64,000 nt of DNA from JACVRW01 sp963812415 (GCA_963812415.1 CAWEVH010000025.1:1-64000), one strand, 5' to 3'; positions 46,174 to 55,115 are shown, numbered from the stretch's first letter. Notes: generated by a model not told the origin, from the sequence alone. A program made the numbers and translations.

Positions 46174-47474
46174 GCGCGAGCGTCCGCTTCGAGCCGGCCG
46201 GACCGCTGCGTGGGGACTACCGCCCGCCTGCCGACAAGTCGATCTCGCACCGGGCGGCGCTGTTCGCCGCGATGTGCGACGAGCCCGTGCGGATCACGGG
46301 CTATCTCGAGTCGGCCGATACGCGCTCGACCCTCGACGCGGTGCTCACGCTCGGCGCGGGGGTCGAGGAGGAGGGCGACGGACACGTGCTGGTTCGCGGC
46401 GTGGGCCTCCACGCTCCCCTCGAGGCCACCGGCGGGCTGATCGGGGTCGGCAACGCCGGCACGCTCATGCGGCTGCTGCCGGGCTGGCTCGCCGGCGTGC
46501 CCGGCGGGGTCTGGACCCTCGACGGCGACGAGTCGATCCGCCGCCGCCCGGTCGATCGCGTGGCGGAGCCGCTGCGCGCGATGGGCGCCGGGGTGGAGGC
46601 GCGCGAGGGCCGCTACCCGCCGTTCACCGTCAGCGGGGCGTCGCTGACCGGGATCGACTACGAGCTGCCGGTGCCGAGCGCGCAGGTCAAGTCCTGCGTG
46701 CTGATGGCCGGGCTGCTGGCGGCCGGGTCGACGACGGTGCGAGAGCGCACGATGAGCCGCGACCACACCGAGCGGCTGCTCCGCCTCGCCCGCGCGCCGT
46801 TCGAGCGCGACGGCACGAGCGTGACCGTCGCGGCGGTCGACGAGCTCGAGCTCGACGAGATCGTGGTGCCCGGCGATCCCTCGTCCGCGGCCTTCCTGGT
46901 GGCCGCCGCCGTGCTGGTGCCGGGCTCGCGCATCGTGGTCCGGGACGTCGGGCTCAACTGGACGCGCACCGGCTTCCTTCGCATCGCCCAGCGCATGGGA
47001 GCCGTGATCGTCGGCGACCTCGAGGAGCCGGGAACGGAGAGCGACCGCGAGCCGGTCGGGGAGCTCGACGTGGCGTCGGGGCCGCTCGAGGCGACCGAGG
47101 TCGAGCCCGGGGAGGTGCCGCTGGCGATCGACGAGCTGACGCTCGTGGCCCTGCTCGGCGCGTACGCCGACGGCGAGACGGTGGTGCGCGGCGCGGCGGA
47201 GCTGCGGCTCAAGGAGTCGGACCGGATCGCCGGCGTGGTGGAGGGTCTGAGTGCGCTCGGGGCCGACATCGAGGCCACGGAGGACGGCTTCGCCGTGCGC
47301 GGCGACGGCTCGCCGCTGCGCGGCGGGACGATCGACGCGCGCGGGGACCACCGTCTGGCGATGCTGGGCGCCGTGGCCGGCCTGGCCTCTCTCGAGGGCG
47401 TGGAGGTGGTGGGGATGGACGCCGCGGCGGTGTCCTACCCCGGCTTCGAGGCCGACGTCCGCGCGCTCGTCTGA
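46170..47474 (+). CDS. aroA: 3-phosphoshikimate 1-carboxyvinyltransferase (EPSP synthase)
   Basis: Sixth step of the shikimate pathway, transferring enolpyruvate to shikimate-3-phosphate. 434 residues. 'PPADKSISHRAALFAA' (PEP-binding Lys/Ser), 'GVGNAGTLMRLLPGWLAG', 'RRPVDRVAEPLRAMGA', 'LRLKESDRIAGVVEGL' and 'DARGDHRLAMLGAV' are the family landmarks. The glycine loop reads GNAGTLMR rather than the enterobacterial GNAGTAMR. Start GTG 46170 overlaps tyrA (GTGA). Last gene of the operon. Confidence 0.95.
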   Translation: MSASVRFEPAGPLRGDYRPPADKSISHRAALFAAMCDEPVRITGYLESADTRSTLDAVLTLGAGVEEEGDGHVLVRGVGLHAPLEATGGLIGVGNAGTLMRLLPGWLAGVPGGVWTLDGDESIRRRPVDRVAEPLRAMGAGVEAREGRYPPFTVSGASLTGIDYELPVPSAQVKSCVLMAGLLAAGSTTVRERTMSRDHTERLLRLARAPFERDGTSVTVAAVDELELDEIVVPGDPSSAAFLVAAAVLVPGSRIVVRDVGLNWTRTGFLRIAQRMGAVIVGDLEEPGTESDREPVGELDVASGPLEATEVEPGEVPLAIDELTLVALLGAYADGETVVRGAAELRLKESDRIAGVVEGLSALGADIEATEDGFAVRGDGSPLRGGTIDARGDHRLAMLGAVAGLASLEGVEVVGMDAAAVSYPGFEADVRALV

Positions 47475-47515
47475 GCTCCCCTTCCGCCGCTTAAGGCCAT
47501 AGGGTTCACGCCGCC

Positions 47516-47896
47516 GTGTACGACACGCTGCTCTTCCTGCACCTGGTGGCCGCGTTCCTCGTGGTGATCACGGCGGTCACCTACAGCGCGGTCGCGCTCG
47601 GCGCCGACACCGGTGGGCGCTCGCTCACGGTCGCGAACCTCTGCTGGGACGTTGGCGGGCTCGGCACGCTGATCCTCGGCGTCTGGCTCGCGCTCGACGT
47701 GGACGGCTACGAAGTCTGGGACGGCTGGATCCTCGGCGCGATCGTGGTCTGGGCGTTCGCGACCGAGTCGGGCCGCCGCGCGCGCGTCGAGTTCGAGTCC
47801 GGGGACGCCGCCGGGCGCGCGTCGCTCATGCACTGGCTGCGAACGGTGCTCGTGATCGCCCTGCTCGTGCTCATGGTCTGGAAGCCGGGCGCGTGA
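47516..47896 (+). CDS. Small integral membrane protein (DUF2269-like)
   Basis: 126 residues with about four membrane segments: 5-27, ~45-62, ~69-85 and ~105-122. It begins 'MYDTLLFLHLVAAFLVV', a pattern common to a group of uncharacterised membrane proteins. Start GTG 47516, 41 bases after aroA. Its stop overlaps the next gene (GTGA), which encodes a protein with a similar 'LFLHVLSAMVLVGA' start, so the two probably work together, perhaps as a heterodimer. Function unknown. Confidence 0.7.
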   Translation: MYDTLLFLHLVAAFLVVITAVTYSAVALGADTGGRSLTVANLCWDVGGLGTLILGVWLALDVDGYEVWDGWILGAIVVWAFATESGRRARVEFESGDAAGRASLMHWLRTVLVIALLVLMVWKPGA

Positions 47897-48354
47897 GCGC
47901 GCTGGCCGCCATCCGGCCGGACAGCTGGGAGCTGCCGCTGTTCCTGCACGTGCTCTCCGCGATGGTTCTCGTCGGCGCGCTCGTGCTGGCGGTCACGTCG
48001 CTGGCGGGCGCCGGCCGCGCCGGCTCCGCCCCGGCGCTCCGCCTCGGTTACCGCTCGCTGCTCCTCGCCTCGATCCCGGCCTGGCTCGTGATGCGGATCT
48101 CGGCGCAGTGGCTGGCGGACGAGGAGGGCGTCGCGGACCTCGACGCGGCCTGGATCAACATCGGCTACTCGACCTCGGAGGGCTCGCTTCTGTTCCTGAT
48201 CGGGGCCACCGTCTGCGCGGGCATCGCGGCCCGCCGGGTACGCGCGGAGAAGGGGGAGGGAGCCGGCCTCGCCCTGGCCGCGAGCATCCTGATCGGGATT
48301 GCGCTGGTCGCCTACGCCTTCGCGATCTGGGCGATGACGACCAAGCCCTCATAG
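47893..48354 (+). CDS. Small integral membrane protein, partner of the preceding gene
   Basis: 153 residues with four predicted membrane segments (about 17-37, 55-72, 97-113, 125-146). 'ELPLFLHVLSAMVLVGALVLAVTSLAG' recalls the start of the upstream protein. An acidic loop 'DEEGVADLDAAW' lies outside the membrane between segments 2 and 3. Start GTG 47893, four-base overlap. No known domain or catalytic motif seen. Confidence 0.7.
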   Translation: MSALAAIRPDSWELPLFLHVLSAMVLVGALVLAVTSLAGAGRAGSAPALRLGYRSLLLASIPAWLVMRISAQWLADEEGVADLDAAWINIGYSTSEGSLLFLIGATVCAGIAARRVRAEKGEGAGLALAASILIGIALVAYAFAIWAMTTKPS

Positions 48355-48392
48355 GCGGGGCCCGTTCTCCCCGCCGTTAGCCTCCGGCGGCG

Positions 48393-49004
48393 ATGGTCGT
48401 GGCGATCGATGGGCCGGCGGGGGCCGGCAAGAGCACGGTCGCGCGCGCGACGGCGCGCGCGCTCGGCTTCCCCTTCCTCGACTCGGGCGCGATGTACCGG
48501 GCGGTCGGCCTGATGACGCTGCGCCACGGCGGGGCGGCGTCGGAGCAGGCGGAGCGGCTCGAGATCCAGCTCGGCGAGCGCGTGATCGCGAACGGCGAGG
48601 ACGTGACGGATGCGATCCGCACGCCCGAGGTCTCCGAGGCGGCCTCGAAGGTCGCCACCAACGACCTCGTGCGGGCGGCGCTCGTTGAGAAGCAGCGGGC
48701 CCTGCTCGACGCCGGCGACTGGGTGGCGGAGGGCCGCGACATCGGCACCGTCGTGGCTCCGGAGGCCGCCGTCAAGGTCTTTCTCACCGCGTCGCCGGAG
48801 GAGCGGGCGCGCCGCCGGGCGGCCGAGCTCGGCACCGACCTCGACACGGTGCTGCGCGACCAGGCGCTGCGCGACGCGCAGGACATGGGCCGCGAGCACT
48901 CGCCACTTGCGGTCGCCCCCGGCGCGGTCGAGCTCGACACCACCGGGCTGTCGGTCGACGAGGTGGTGGCCCGCATCGTCGAGCTCGTGGAGCGCGCCCG
49001 GTGA
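48393..49004 (+). CDS. cmk: Cytidylate kinase
   Basis: Phosphorylates CMP and dCMP. 203 residues. P-loop 'AIDGPAGAGKSTVARATARAL' (4-24), 'FLDSGAMYRAVGL', 'WVAEGRDIGTVVAPEA' (NMP-binding Arg-Asp) and 'REHSPLAVAPGAVELDTTGL' near the end. Start ATG 48393. Its stop overlaps der (GTGA). cmk-der is a common actinobacterial pair. Confidence 0.95.
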   Translation: MVVAIDGPAGAGKSTVARATARALGFPFLDSGAMYRAVGLMTLRHGGAASEQAERLEIQLGERVIANGEDVTDAIRTPEVSEAASKVATNDLVRAALVEKQRALLDAGDWVAEGRDIGTVVAPEAAVKVFLTASPEERARRRAAELGTDLDTVLRDQALRDAQDMGREHSPLAVAPGAVELDTTGLSVDEVVARIVELVERAR

Positions 49005-50293
49005 GGCGCCCGGCGGTCGCCGTCGTCGGCTATCCCAACGTCGGCAAGTCCACGCTCGTCAACCGGCTCTCGGACACGCGCGAGGCGGTGGTGCACGAGC
49101 AGGCCGGCGTGACCCGCGACCGCAAGGAGGTGGACGCCGACTGGAACGGTGTGGCGTTCACGCTGATCGACACCGGGGGAGTTGATTTCGCCGGCGAGCA
49201 CGAGCTGGCCGAGGAGATCCGCCGCCAGGCGCTCGTGGCGATCGACGAGGCGGACCTCGCCGTGCTCGTGGTCGACGCGCGCGCGGGCCTGCGGCCGGGC
49301 GACGCCGAGCTGGCGCGCGAGCTGCGCGGCGGGCGGGTGCCGGTGATCGTGGCCGCCAACAAGGTCGACGACCCCCGCCAGCAGGGGCTCGCCGCCGACT
49401 TCTACGGCCTCGGGCTGGGCGACCCCGTGCCGGTTTCGGCCACGCAGGGCCTCGGGACCGGGGATCTGCTCGACCTGGTGGTGTCGCGTCTGCCCGCGGG
49501 CGGGAGCGAAGCGAGCGCGGTCACGCGGCTCGCCGTGATCGGTCGCCCGAACGTCGGCAAGTCGTCGCTCGTCAATCGCCTGCTCGGCGAGGAGCGGGTG
49601 ATCGTGGCGCCGGCGGCAGGCACGACGCGTGACGCGATCGACACGCGGATCTCGTTCGAGGGGCGGGAGGTGGTGCTCGTGGACACGGCGGGGCTGCGGC
49701 CGCGCGCCAAGGTCGCCGGGAGCGTGGACTACTACGCCCAACTGCGCTCCGAGCGGGCGGCCGAGCGCGCCGCGGTCGCGATCGTCGTCTGCGACGCCAG
49801 CGAGGGGCTCACGACCGAGGACCTGCGGGTGGCCGAGATGGCGATGAAGAAGAAGTGCGCCACCGTGCTGGCGCTCAACAAGTGGGACGTCACGCGGACG
49901 GACCTCGAGGACGCCAAGGGCCGCAGCGGGCGCAAGCTGCGCCAGCGCCCGCAGGTGATGGCGGTGTCGGCGCTCAGCGGCCGCGGGCTCAAGCGCCTCG
50001 TGGCCGCGGCGCTCTCGCTCGCCGACCGGTCGGCGGAGCGCATCCCCACCCCGGAGCTCAACCGCTTCCTCTCGGACCTCCAGTCGCTCCGCGAGCCGCC
50101 TGCTGTGCGCGGTAGGCGCCTGCGCCTCTACTACATGGCCCAGTTCGAGACCTCGCCGCCGCGCTTCGCGATCCAGGTGAACGACCGCGGGCGCGTGACG
50201 CGCGACTACGCCTACTTCCTGGAGAACCGGCTGCGCGAGCGCTACGTGCTCCAGGGCGTTCCTCTCGTGATCGACTTCAAGACGAGTGGTTAG
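49001..50293 (+). CDS. der: Ribosome assembly GTPase Der (EngA)
   Basis: Tandem-GTPase protein needed for 50S subunit maturation. 430 residues. First G domain P-loop 'GYPNVGKST' (10-18), second 'GRPNVGKSS' (about 180-188), each with its DxxG ('DTGGV', 'DTAGL') and NKxD ('NKVD', 'NKWD'). The C-terminal KH-like domain ('LRLYYMAQFETSPPRFAIQVN') closes it. Start GTG 49001. Confidence 0.96.
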   Translation: MRRPAVAVVGYPNVGKSTLVNRLSDTREAVVHEQAGVTRDRKEVDADWNGVAFTLIDTGGVDFAGEHELAEEIRRQALVAIDEADLAVLVVDARAGLRPGDAELARELRGGRVPVIVAANKVDDPRQQGLAADFYGLGLGDPVPVSATQGLGTGDLLDLVVSRLPAGGSEASAVTRLAVIGRPNVGKSSLVNRLLGEERVIVAPAAGTTRDAIDTRISFEGREVVLVDTAGLRPRAKVAGSVDYYAQLRSERAAERAAVAIVVCDASEGLTTEDLRVAEMAMKKKCATVLALNKWDVTRTDLEDAKGRSGRKLRQRPQVMAVSALSGRGLKRLVAAALSLADRSAERIPTPELNRFLSDLQSLREPPAVRGRRLRLYYMAQFETSPPRFAIQVNDRGRVTRDYAYFLENRLRERYVLQGVPLVIDFKTSG

Positions 50294-50317
50294 CCCATCT
50301 GTACCCTTCCCGGCCTC

Positions 50318-51583
50318 ATGACGACGCAGCCGCTGTCCGACAACGAGTTTCTGTTCACGTCCGAGTCCGTCACCGAGGGCCACCCGGACAAGATCGCCGA
50401 CCAGATCTCCGACGGCGTCCTCGACGCCGTGATGCGCGACGACCCGGCCGGACGGGTGGCGTGCGAGACGCTCGTCAACACCGGGCTCGTGGTGGTGTCG
50501 GGCGAGATCTCGACCGAGACCTACGTGGACATCCCGAGGATCGCGCGCGAGACGATCCGCAAGATCGGCTACGAGGGCAACCGCTACGGCTTTGACGCGG
50601 ATGGGTGTGCGGTGATCTCCGCCATCGACGAGCAGTCGCCGGACATCGCGCAGGGCGTCGACAAGGCGTACGAGGCGCGCACGGACCCGGCCGACGACGA
50701 TGTTCTCGACGTGGCCGGCGCGGGCGATCAGGGGATGATGTTCGGCTTTGCCACGCGCGAGACCAAGGAGCTCATGCCGCTGCCGATCTCGCTGGCGCAC
50801 AAGCTCGCCCATCGCCTGGCCGAGGTGCGCCGTGCCGAGGTGGTGCCCTACCTGGGGCCGGACGGCAAGACCCAGGTCACGGTCCGCTACGAGAACGGCC
50901 GTCCGATCGAGATCGAGCGCATCCTGATCTCGACGCAGCACAAGGACGGTGTGGACACCGAGACGCTGATCAAGCCCGACCTCTGGGAGAACGTCGTCCA
51001 CCCGATCCTGCCGGGCGAGCTGTATGACGAGAAGAAGCTGCTCGACGACGGCGGCCGCAATTTCCTGGTCAACCCGACCGGCAAGTTCGTGATCGGCGGG
51101 CCGGTGGGCGACGCCGGCCTCACTGGACGCAAGATCATCGTCGACACCTACGGCGGCATGGCGCGCCACGGGGGCGGGGCGTTCTCCGGCAAGGACCCGT
51201 CGAAGGTCGACCGCTCGGCGGCGTACGCGGCGCGCTACGTGGCGAAGAACGTGGTCGCCGCGGGTCTGGCGGACAAGTGCGAGGTGCAGGTGGCGTACGC
51301 GATCGGCGTTGCCCATCCGGTGTCGGTGATGGTCGAGACGTTCGGCACCGGGAACGTGTCCCGCTCGGAGATCGCCCGGCTCGTGGACGAGCACTTCGAC
51401 CTGCGCCCCGGCGCCTTCCGCGACTACCTCAACCTGCACCGGCCGATCTACCAGAAGACGGCGGCCTACGGCCACTTCGGCCGCGAGGACCACGACTTCA
51501 CCTGGGAGAAGACCGACAAGGCCGGCCTCCTGCGTCAGGCCGCCGGGCTGGGCGAGCGCGACGCGGCGCCGGCCGGGGCGTAG
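50318..51583 (+). CDS. metK: S-adenosylmethionine synthetase
   Basis: Makes S-adenosylmethionine from methionine and ATP. 421 residues. 'SESVTEGHPDKIADQISDGVLD' (ATP/methionine site), 'GAGDQGMMFGFA', 'DTYGGMARHGGGAFSGKDPSKVDRSAAYAARY' in the catalytic loop. Start ATG 50318, 24 bases after der, too close for a SAM riboswitch. A strong stem-loop follows at 51630. Confidence 0.97.
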   Translation: MTTQPLSDNEFLFTSESVTEGHPDKIADQISDGVLDAVMRDDPAGRVACETLVNTGLVVVSGEISTETYVDIPRIARETIRKIGYEGNRYGFDADGCAVISAIDEQSPDIAQGVDKAYEARTDPADDDVLDVAGAGDQGMMFGFATRETKELMPLPISLAHKLAHRLAEVRRAEVVPYLGPDGKTQVTVRYENGRPIEIERILISTQHKDGVDTETLIKPDLWENVVHPILPGELYDEKKLLDDGGRNFLVNPTGKFVIGGPVGDAGLTGRKIIVDTYGGMARHGGGAFSGKDPSKVDRSAAYAARYVAKNVVAAGLADKCEVQVAYAIGVAHPVSVMVETFGTGNVSRSEIARLVDEHFDLRPGAFRDYLNLHRPIYQKTAAYGHFGREDHDFTWEKTDKAGLLRQAAGLGERDAAPAGA

Positions 51584-51629
51584 TCCTCACGTCCTCGAAC
51601 GGACGGGCTCGAGCTCTCGACGCGCGAGC

Positions 51630-51664
51630 GTTACGTTGACCGCGATATACGCGGCAAACGTAAC
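51630..51664. terminator. Strong symmetrical stem-loop between metK and the cyclase gene
   Basis: Outer arms GTTACGTT (51630-51637) and AACGTAAC (51657-51664), inner arms CCGCG (51640-51644) and CGCGG (51650-51654), loop ATATA. Thirteen base pairs with one 2x2 internal mismatch. It sits between two convergent genes, as expected for a bidirectional terminator, though it lacks T-runs. A dyad of this quality could also be a protein-binding site. Confidence 0.55.
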
Positions 51665-51676
51665 CCGCGTGACCAC

Positions 51677-52798
51677 CTAGCCGGCCGCCCACCCGCCCGA
51701 GCGCACCCGGAACACCTCCACGTCGCCGCTCACGCCCTTGAAGCGGCGGCGGCCGATCGGCGACCAGGAGTAGCCGTCCCCGGCCTCGTCGCGCACATCG
51801 CGTGAGGCCACCACGCTGCCCCGGTGGGCGAAGCCGGTCAGGCGGGCGGCAAGGTTCACGGGCCGGCCGTACCAGTCCCCGGCACGGGGGAGGGCTTCGC
51901 CGGAGGCGATCCCGCCGCGCAGCAGGGCCGTCCCGTCGTCGTCGCGCGAGCGCTCCACCAGGCCGACCACCGTCGCCACGACCGGGCCCGCCTCGGGGGC
52001 GACGAGGAGCGCTCCGTCGCCGATCGTCTTCACGAGCCGGACGGGCGGCTCGACCGCGTCCTCGAGGGAGCTCTCGAAGCCGCCGATCACCGCTCCAAGC
52101 CGGTCGGGCGGCACCTGCTCGCCGAGGCTCGTGAAGCCGACGATGTCGACGAAGCCCGCGGTGATCGGCTGCGCCCCGGGGAGACGCCCGCTCTCGAGCT
52201 CCGCCTGGCCGACCACGGCCTGGCGCACCTGCTCGCTGAGGCGCAGGTTCAGCATGTGCTCGAGCGTCGGGCCGGCCAGCGGCCCGAGGTCACGCAGCGA
52301 CTCGGCGTAGCGCAGGCCGAGATCGCGCTCGGTGTCCCCCGGGCGCAGGAGCGCCTCGCCCCAGAGCGTGGTGAAGGCCGCGGCCACGGTCGCCATCGCC
52401 CTGCTCATCACGCGCGTGAGCGAGAGGAACTCGCTCCTGTCGATCCCGCTCGCCAGCAGCACCGCGGCGTTGCGGGCCAGCTCGAGGTCTCCCTCGGTCA
52501 GCGTGCGGTCGCCGGGCACGGTCCTGGGGGCTCCGAGCGCCCGCCGCGTCTCGAGCAGAAACGGCACGTCGAGGCCGGTCTCGTTCGCCAGGTCCTCGAC
52601 CGTGTAGCGGGGCTCCTCAGCAGCCAGCACGCGCTCGACGGGCAGCAGCGCGAGCCGGTTCTCAGCCGCTGCGGCGCGCAGCTCGTCGAGGCTGAAGCCC
52701 TCGGCGGAGAGCGTCCGCAGGAGCTCGAGCCGCGCCTCGCGGGCGCGGCCCTCCTGCACGCCTTCGAGCAGGCCCTCGGCCTCGAAGTCGACGCTCAC
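51677..52798 (-). CDS. Class III adenylate/guanylate cyclase with N-terminal regulatory domain
   Basis: 373 residues. The N-terminal ~200 residues are all-helical and resemble the autoinhibitory, pH-sensing domain of mycobacterial Rv1264-type cyclases ('LDELRAAAAENRLALLPVERVL', 'TVEDLANETGLDVPFL'). The C-terminal catalytic domain has the metal aspartates D218 ('FVDIVGFTS') and D261 ('KTIGDG'), the adenine-selecting K257 and D308, and the transition-state N315 and R319 ('NLAAR'). All are present, so ATP cyclase activity is expected. Cytoplasmic. Start GTG 52798, divergent from priA. Confidence 0.9.
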   Translation of the reverse strand: MSVDFEAEGLLEGVQEGRAREARLELLRTLSAEGFSLDELRAAAAENRLALLPVERVLAAEEPRYTVEDLANETGLDVPFLLETRRALGAPRTVPGDRTLTEGDLELARNAAVLLASGIDRSEFLSLTRVMSRAMATVAAAFTTLWGEALLRPGDTERDLGLRYAESLRDLGPLAGPTLEHMLNLRLSEQVRQAVVGQAELESGRLPGAQPITAGFVDIVGFTSLGEQVPPDRLGAVIGGFESSLEDAVEPPVRLVKTIGDGALLVAPEAGPVVATVVGLVERSRDDDGTALLRGGIASGEALPRAGDWYGRPVNLAARLTGFAHRGSVVASRDVRDEAGDGYSWSPIGRRRFKGVSGDVEVFRVRSGGWAAG

Positions 52799-52851
52799 AA
52801 CCGGACATGGTGCCGGAGTTGGCCGTCCGCTCGCCGTCGTACGTTTGGCGG

Positions 52852-55035
52852 GTGATCGCCAAGGTCGAGCCGCTCACCCCTGCGCGCACCCTGCGTGGGC
52901 CGTTCGACTATCTCCTCGCGGGCTCGATGGAGCGCGTGGGCGTGGGGAGCATGCTCGTCGTCCCGTTCGGCCGCCGGCGGCTGCTCGGAGTGGTCGTCGA
53001 CCTGGCCGAGGAGAGCGAGCTTCCGGCGGAGCGCCTGGCCGAGCCGATCGCAGCGCTCGAGGCGGATCTGCCGGGCTCGCTCGTGCGTCTGGGCCTCTGG
53101 GTGGCACGCGAGTACGTGTCCACGCCGGCTCGCGGGCTGGCGCTCGTGCTGCCGCCCGGCACCGGCACAGGCGCGGGCCGCCCGCTGCGGCCGCGGCGCT
53201 CGCTCAGGGCCTCGATCACGCCCTCCGGCGAGCTGGCGCTCGCGGGCGTCCAGCGGCTCGGCACCCGCCAGCGGGCCGCCCTCGAGGGGGTCGCGGGCGG
53301 CGCCGTCGGGGCGGCGGCCCTGGCCCGTCGGGCGGGCTGTGGCCATTCGACCCTTCGCAGCCTCGAACGTCGCGGGCTGCTGCGGCTCGAGCACGCCGCC
53401 GACCCGCCGCGGCGACCGCGCGTCGAGCCCGTCGGGGCTCCGGCGGCCCGCGTCGAGCTCACGGGCGATCAGCGGCTCGCGCTGGACGCGATCGCAGCCA
53501 GGCTCGAGGGCCAGGCGGCGGCCGGCGGCGGGTCCAGCTCACCGCTGCTCCTCCACGGCGTCACCGGCTCCGGCAAGACCGAGGTCTACCTGCGCGCCGT
53601 CGCCGGCGTCCTCGAGCGCGGCCGCTCGGCGATCGTGCTGGTCCCCGAGATCGCACTCACGCCGCAGACCGCCGGGCGCTTCGTCGAGCGCTTCGGCGAC
53701 GCCGTCGCGGTGATGCACTCGCGACTCTCCCAGCGCGAGCGCTATGACGAGTGGTGGCGGATGCGGCGGGGCGAGGCGCGCGTGTGCGTCGGCCCGCGCT
53801 CGGCGGTCTTCGCCCCCTTCTCCGACCTCGGGCTGATCGTCGTGGACGAGGAGCACGACGGCTCCTACAAGCAGGAGGGCGATCCCCGCTACGACGCCCG
53901 CACGGTCGCCGAGCGCCGGGCGGCCGAGGAGGGGGTGCTGCTCGTGGCGGGCAGCGCCACCCCGCGGCCCGAGAGCATGCTCCGCTACGAGCGCGTGACG
54001 CTGCCCTCGAGGGTCGACGGGCGCGGGCTGCCGCCGGTCGAGCTGGTGGGCATGGCGGGCAGCTCCGGCGCCCTCCACGAGCGCACCCGCCAGGCGCTCG
54101 ACGAGGTGCGCCGGCTCGGGGAGAAGGCGATCGTGCTGCTCAACCGGCGCGGCTGGTCGAACTTCCTGTCCTGCCGCACGTGCGCGCGCGTCTGGGAGTG
54201 CCCGAACTGCGACGTCACGCTCGTGCTGCACCGCGCGGCGGCCGGCGTGGCCTGCCATCACTGCGGTCACCGGGAGCCGGTGCCGCGGGCCTGTCCCGAC
54301 TGCGGCTCGGTCACCGTCGCGCGTCACGGCGCCGGCACCGAGCAGCTCGAACGCGAGCTCGAGGCGCTCGTGGCGCCGCTGCCGGTGTTCCGGCTCGACT
54401 CCGACGTCGCGGCGGCGGCCGGCGTGGCCACGGTGCTGCGCCGCTTCGATCGCGCCGACTCGGGCGTGCTCGTCGGCACCCAGATGGTGGCCAAGGGCCA
54501 CGACTTCCCCGACGTCACGCTCGGCGTGGTGCTCGACGCCGACGCCACGTTGCGGTTCCCCGACTTCCGCGCCGAGGAGCGCACCTTCGCCCTGGTGGCG
54601 CAGCTCGCGGGTCGAAGCGGTCGCGGCGCGCGACGCGGGCGCGTGATCGTGCAGGCGCTCGACCCGTCCGCCCGCGCGCTGGAGCAGGCGGCCCGCCACG
54701 ACGCCGGCGGCTTTCTCGCGGACGAGCTCGAGCGGCGCGAGCTGCTCGGCTACCCGCCGTTCGGGCACCTGATCCGCGTGGTCTGCTCCGCCGGCGAGAC
54801 CGGGCCGGAGCTCGCGGCCGCGCGCGCCGTGCTCGAGCGAGTCGCGGCGGCCGGCGTGCCCGCGCTCGGCCCGGCGGCCCTGTTCCGCCGCCAGGGCCGC
54901 TACCGGGCGCAGCTGGTCGTGCGGGCACGCGACCGGCGAGCGGCGATCGACGCCGTGCGTGACGCGGTCGAGGCGGTGGCCGCCGAGCGCACGCACGGCG
55001 CGGCGAGCTTCGCCGTCGACGTCGACCCCCAGTAG
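52852..55035 (+). CDS. priA: Primosomal protein N' (PriA helicase-like)
   Basis: Replication-restart protein. About 727 residues. N-terminal 3'BD domain ('AKVEPLTPARTLRGPFDY'), Walker A 'GVTGSGKTE' (about 236-244), DEAH-type 'VVDEEHDGSYKQ', and a zinc-binding cysteine cluster ('CRTC', 'CPNC', 'CHHC', 'CPDC'). The C-terminal helicase motif 'LVGTQMVAKGHDFPDVTLGVV' follows. Some actinobacterial PriA proteins lack helicase activity. I prefer GTG 52852 because the family's first strand begins there and it leaves 53 bases for promoters. ATG 52807 would add 15 residues and sit 8 bases from the divergent cyclase. Confidence 0.92.
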   Translation: MIAKVEPLTPARTLRGPFDYLLAGSMERVGVGSMLVVPFGRRRLLGVVVDLAEESELPAERLAEPIAALEADLPGSLVRLGLWVAREYVSTPARGLALVLPPGTGTGAGRPLRPRRSLRASITPSGELALAGVQRLGTRQRAALEGVAGGAVGAAALARRAGCGHSTLRSLERRGLLRLEHAADPPRRPRVEPVGAPAARVELTGDQRLALDAIAARLEGQAAAGGGSSSPLLLHGVTGSGKTEVYLRAVAGVLERGRSAIVLVPEIALTPQTAGRFVERFGDAVAVMHSRLSQRERYDEWWRMRRGEARVCVGPRSAVFAPFSDLGLIVVDEEHDGSYKQEGDPRYDARTVAERRAAEEGVLLVAGSATPRPESMLRYERVTLPSRVDGRGLPPVELVGMAGSSGALHERTRQALDEVRRLGEKAIVLLNRRGWSNFLSCRTCARVWECPNCDVTLVLHRAAAGVACHHCGHREPVPRACPDCGSVTVARHGAGTEQLERELEALVAPLPVFRLDSDVAAAAGVATVLRRFDRADSGVLVGTQMVAKGHDFPDVTLGVVLDADATLRFPDFRAEERTFALVAQLAGRSGRGARRGRVIVQALDPSARALEQAARHDAGGFLADELERRELLGYPPFGHLIRVVCSAGETGPELAAARAVLERVAAAGVPALGPAALFRRQGRYRAQLVVRARDRRAAIDAVRDAVEAVAAERTHGAASFAVDVDPQ

Positions 55036-55115
55036 TGCGCAAGCACCCGGCTCGGCCGGGTGCGCGCGTTTCCGTGTCTGGTGCGCAAGCAGCCGGCTCG
55101 GCCGGGTGCGCGCGT
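55035..55115 (+). repeat. Two 35-base direct repeats, each a GC-rich hairpin
   Basis: Copies at 55035-55069 and 55081-55115 differ at one base. Each contains a hairpin: copy 1 pairs GCACCCGGC with GCCGGGTGC around a 3-base loop; copy 2 has one mismatch. They lie between priA and def and share an 18-base core with the hairpin after hisC. A tandem terminator is the likely role. The remaining bases up to def carry no other visible signal. Confidence 0.6.

Noticed and set aside
50294..50317. Possible SAM riboswitch before metK
   Set aside because: The gap is 24 bases, too short for any known SAM-binding leader.
48377..51493. 1,038-codon reverse frame opposite cmk, der and metK
   Set aside because: No recognisable domain, and the forward strand holds three conserved genes.
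55035..55115. Direct repeats considered as a CRISPR remnant
   Set aside because: Only two copies, an 11-base gap between them, a strong hairpin within each copy and no cas genes nearby.
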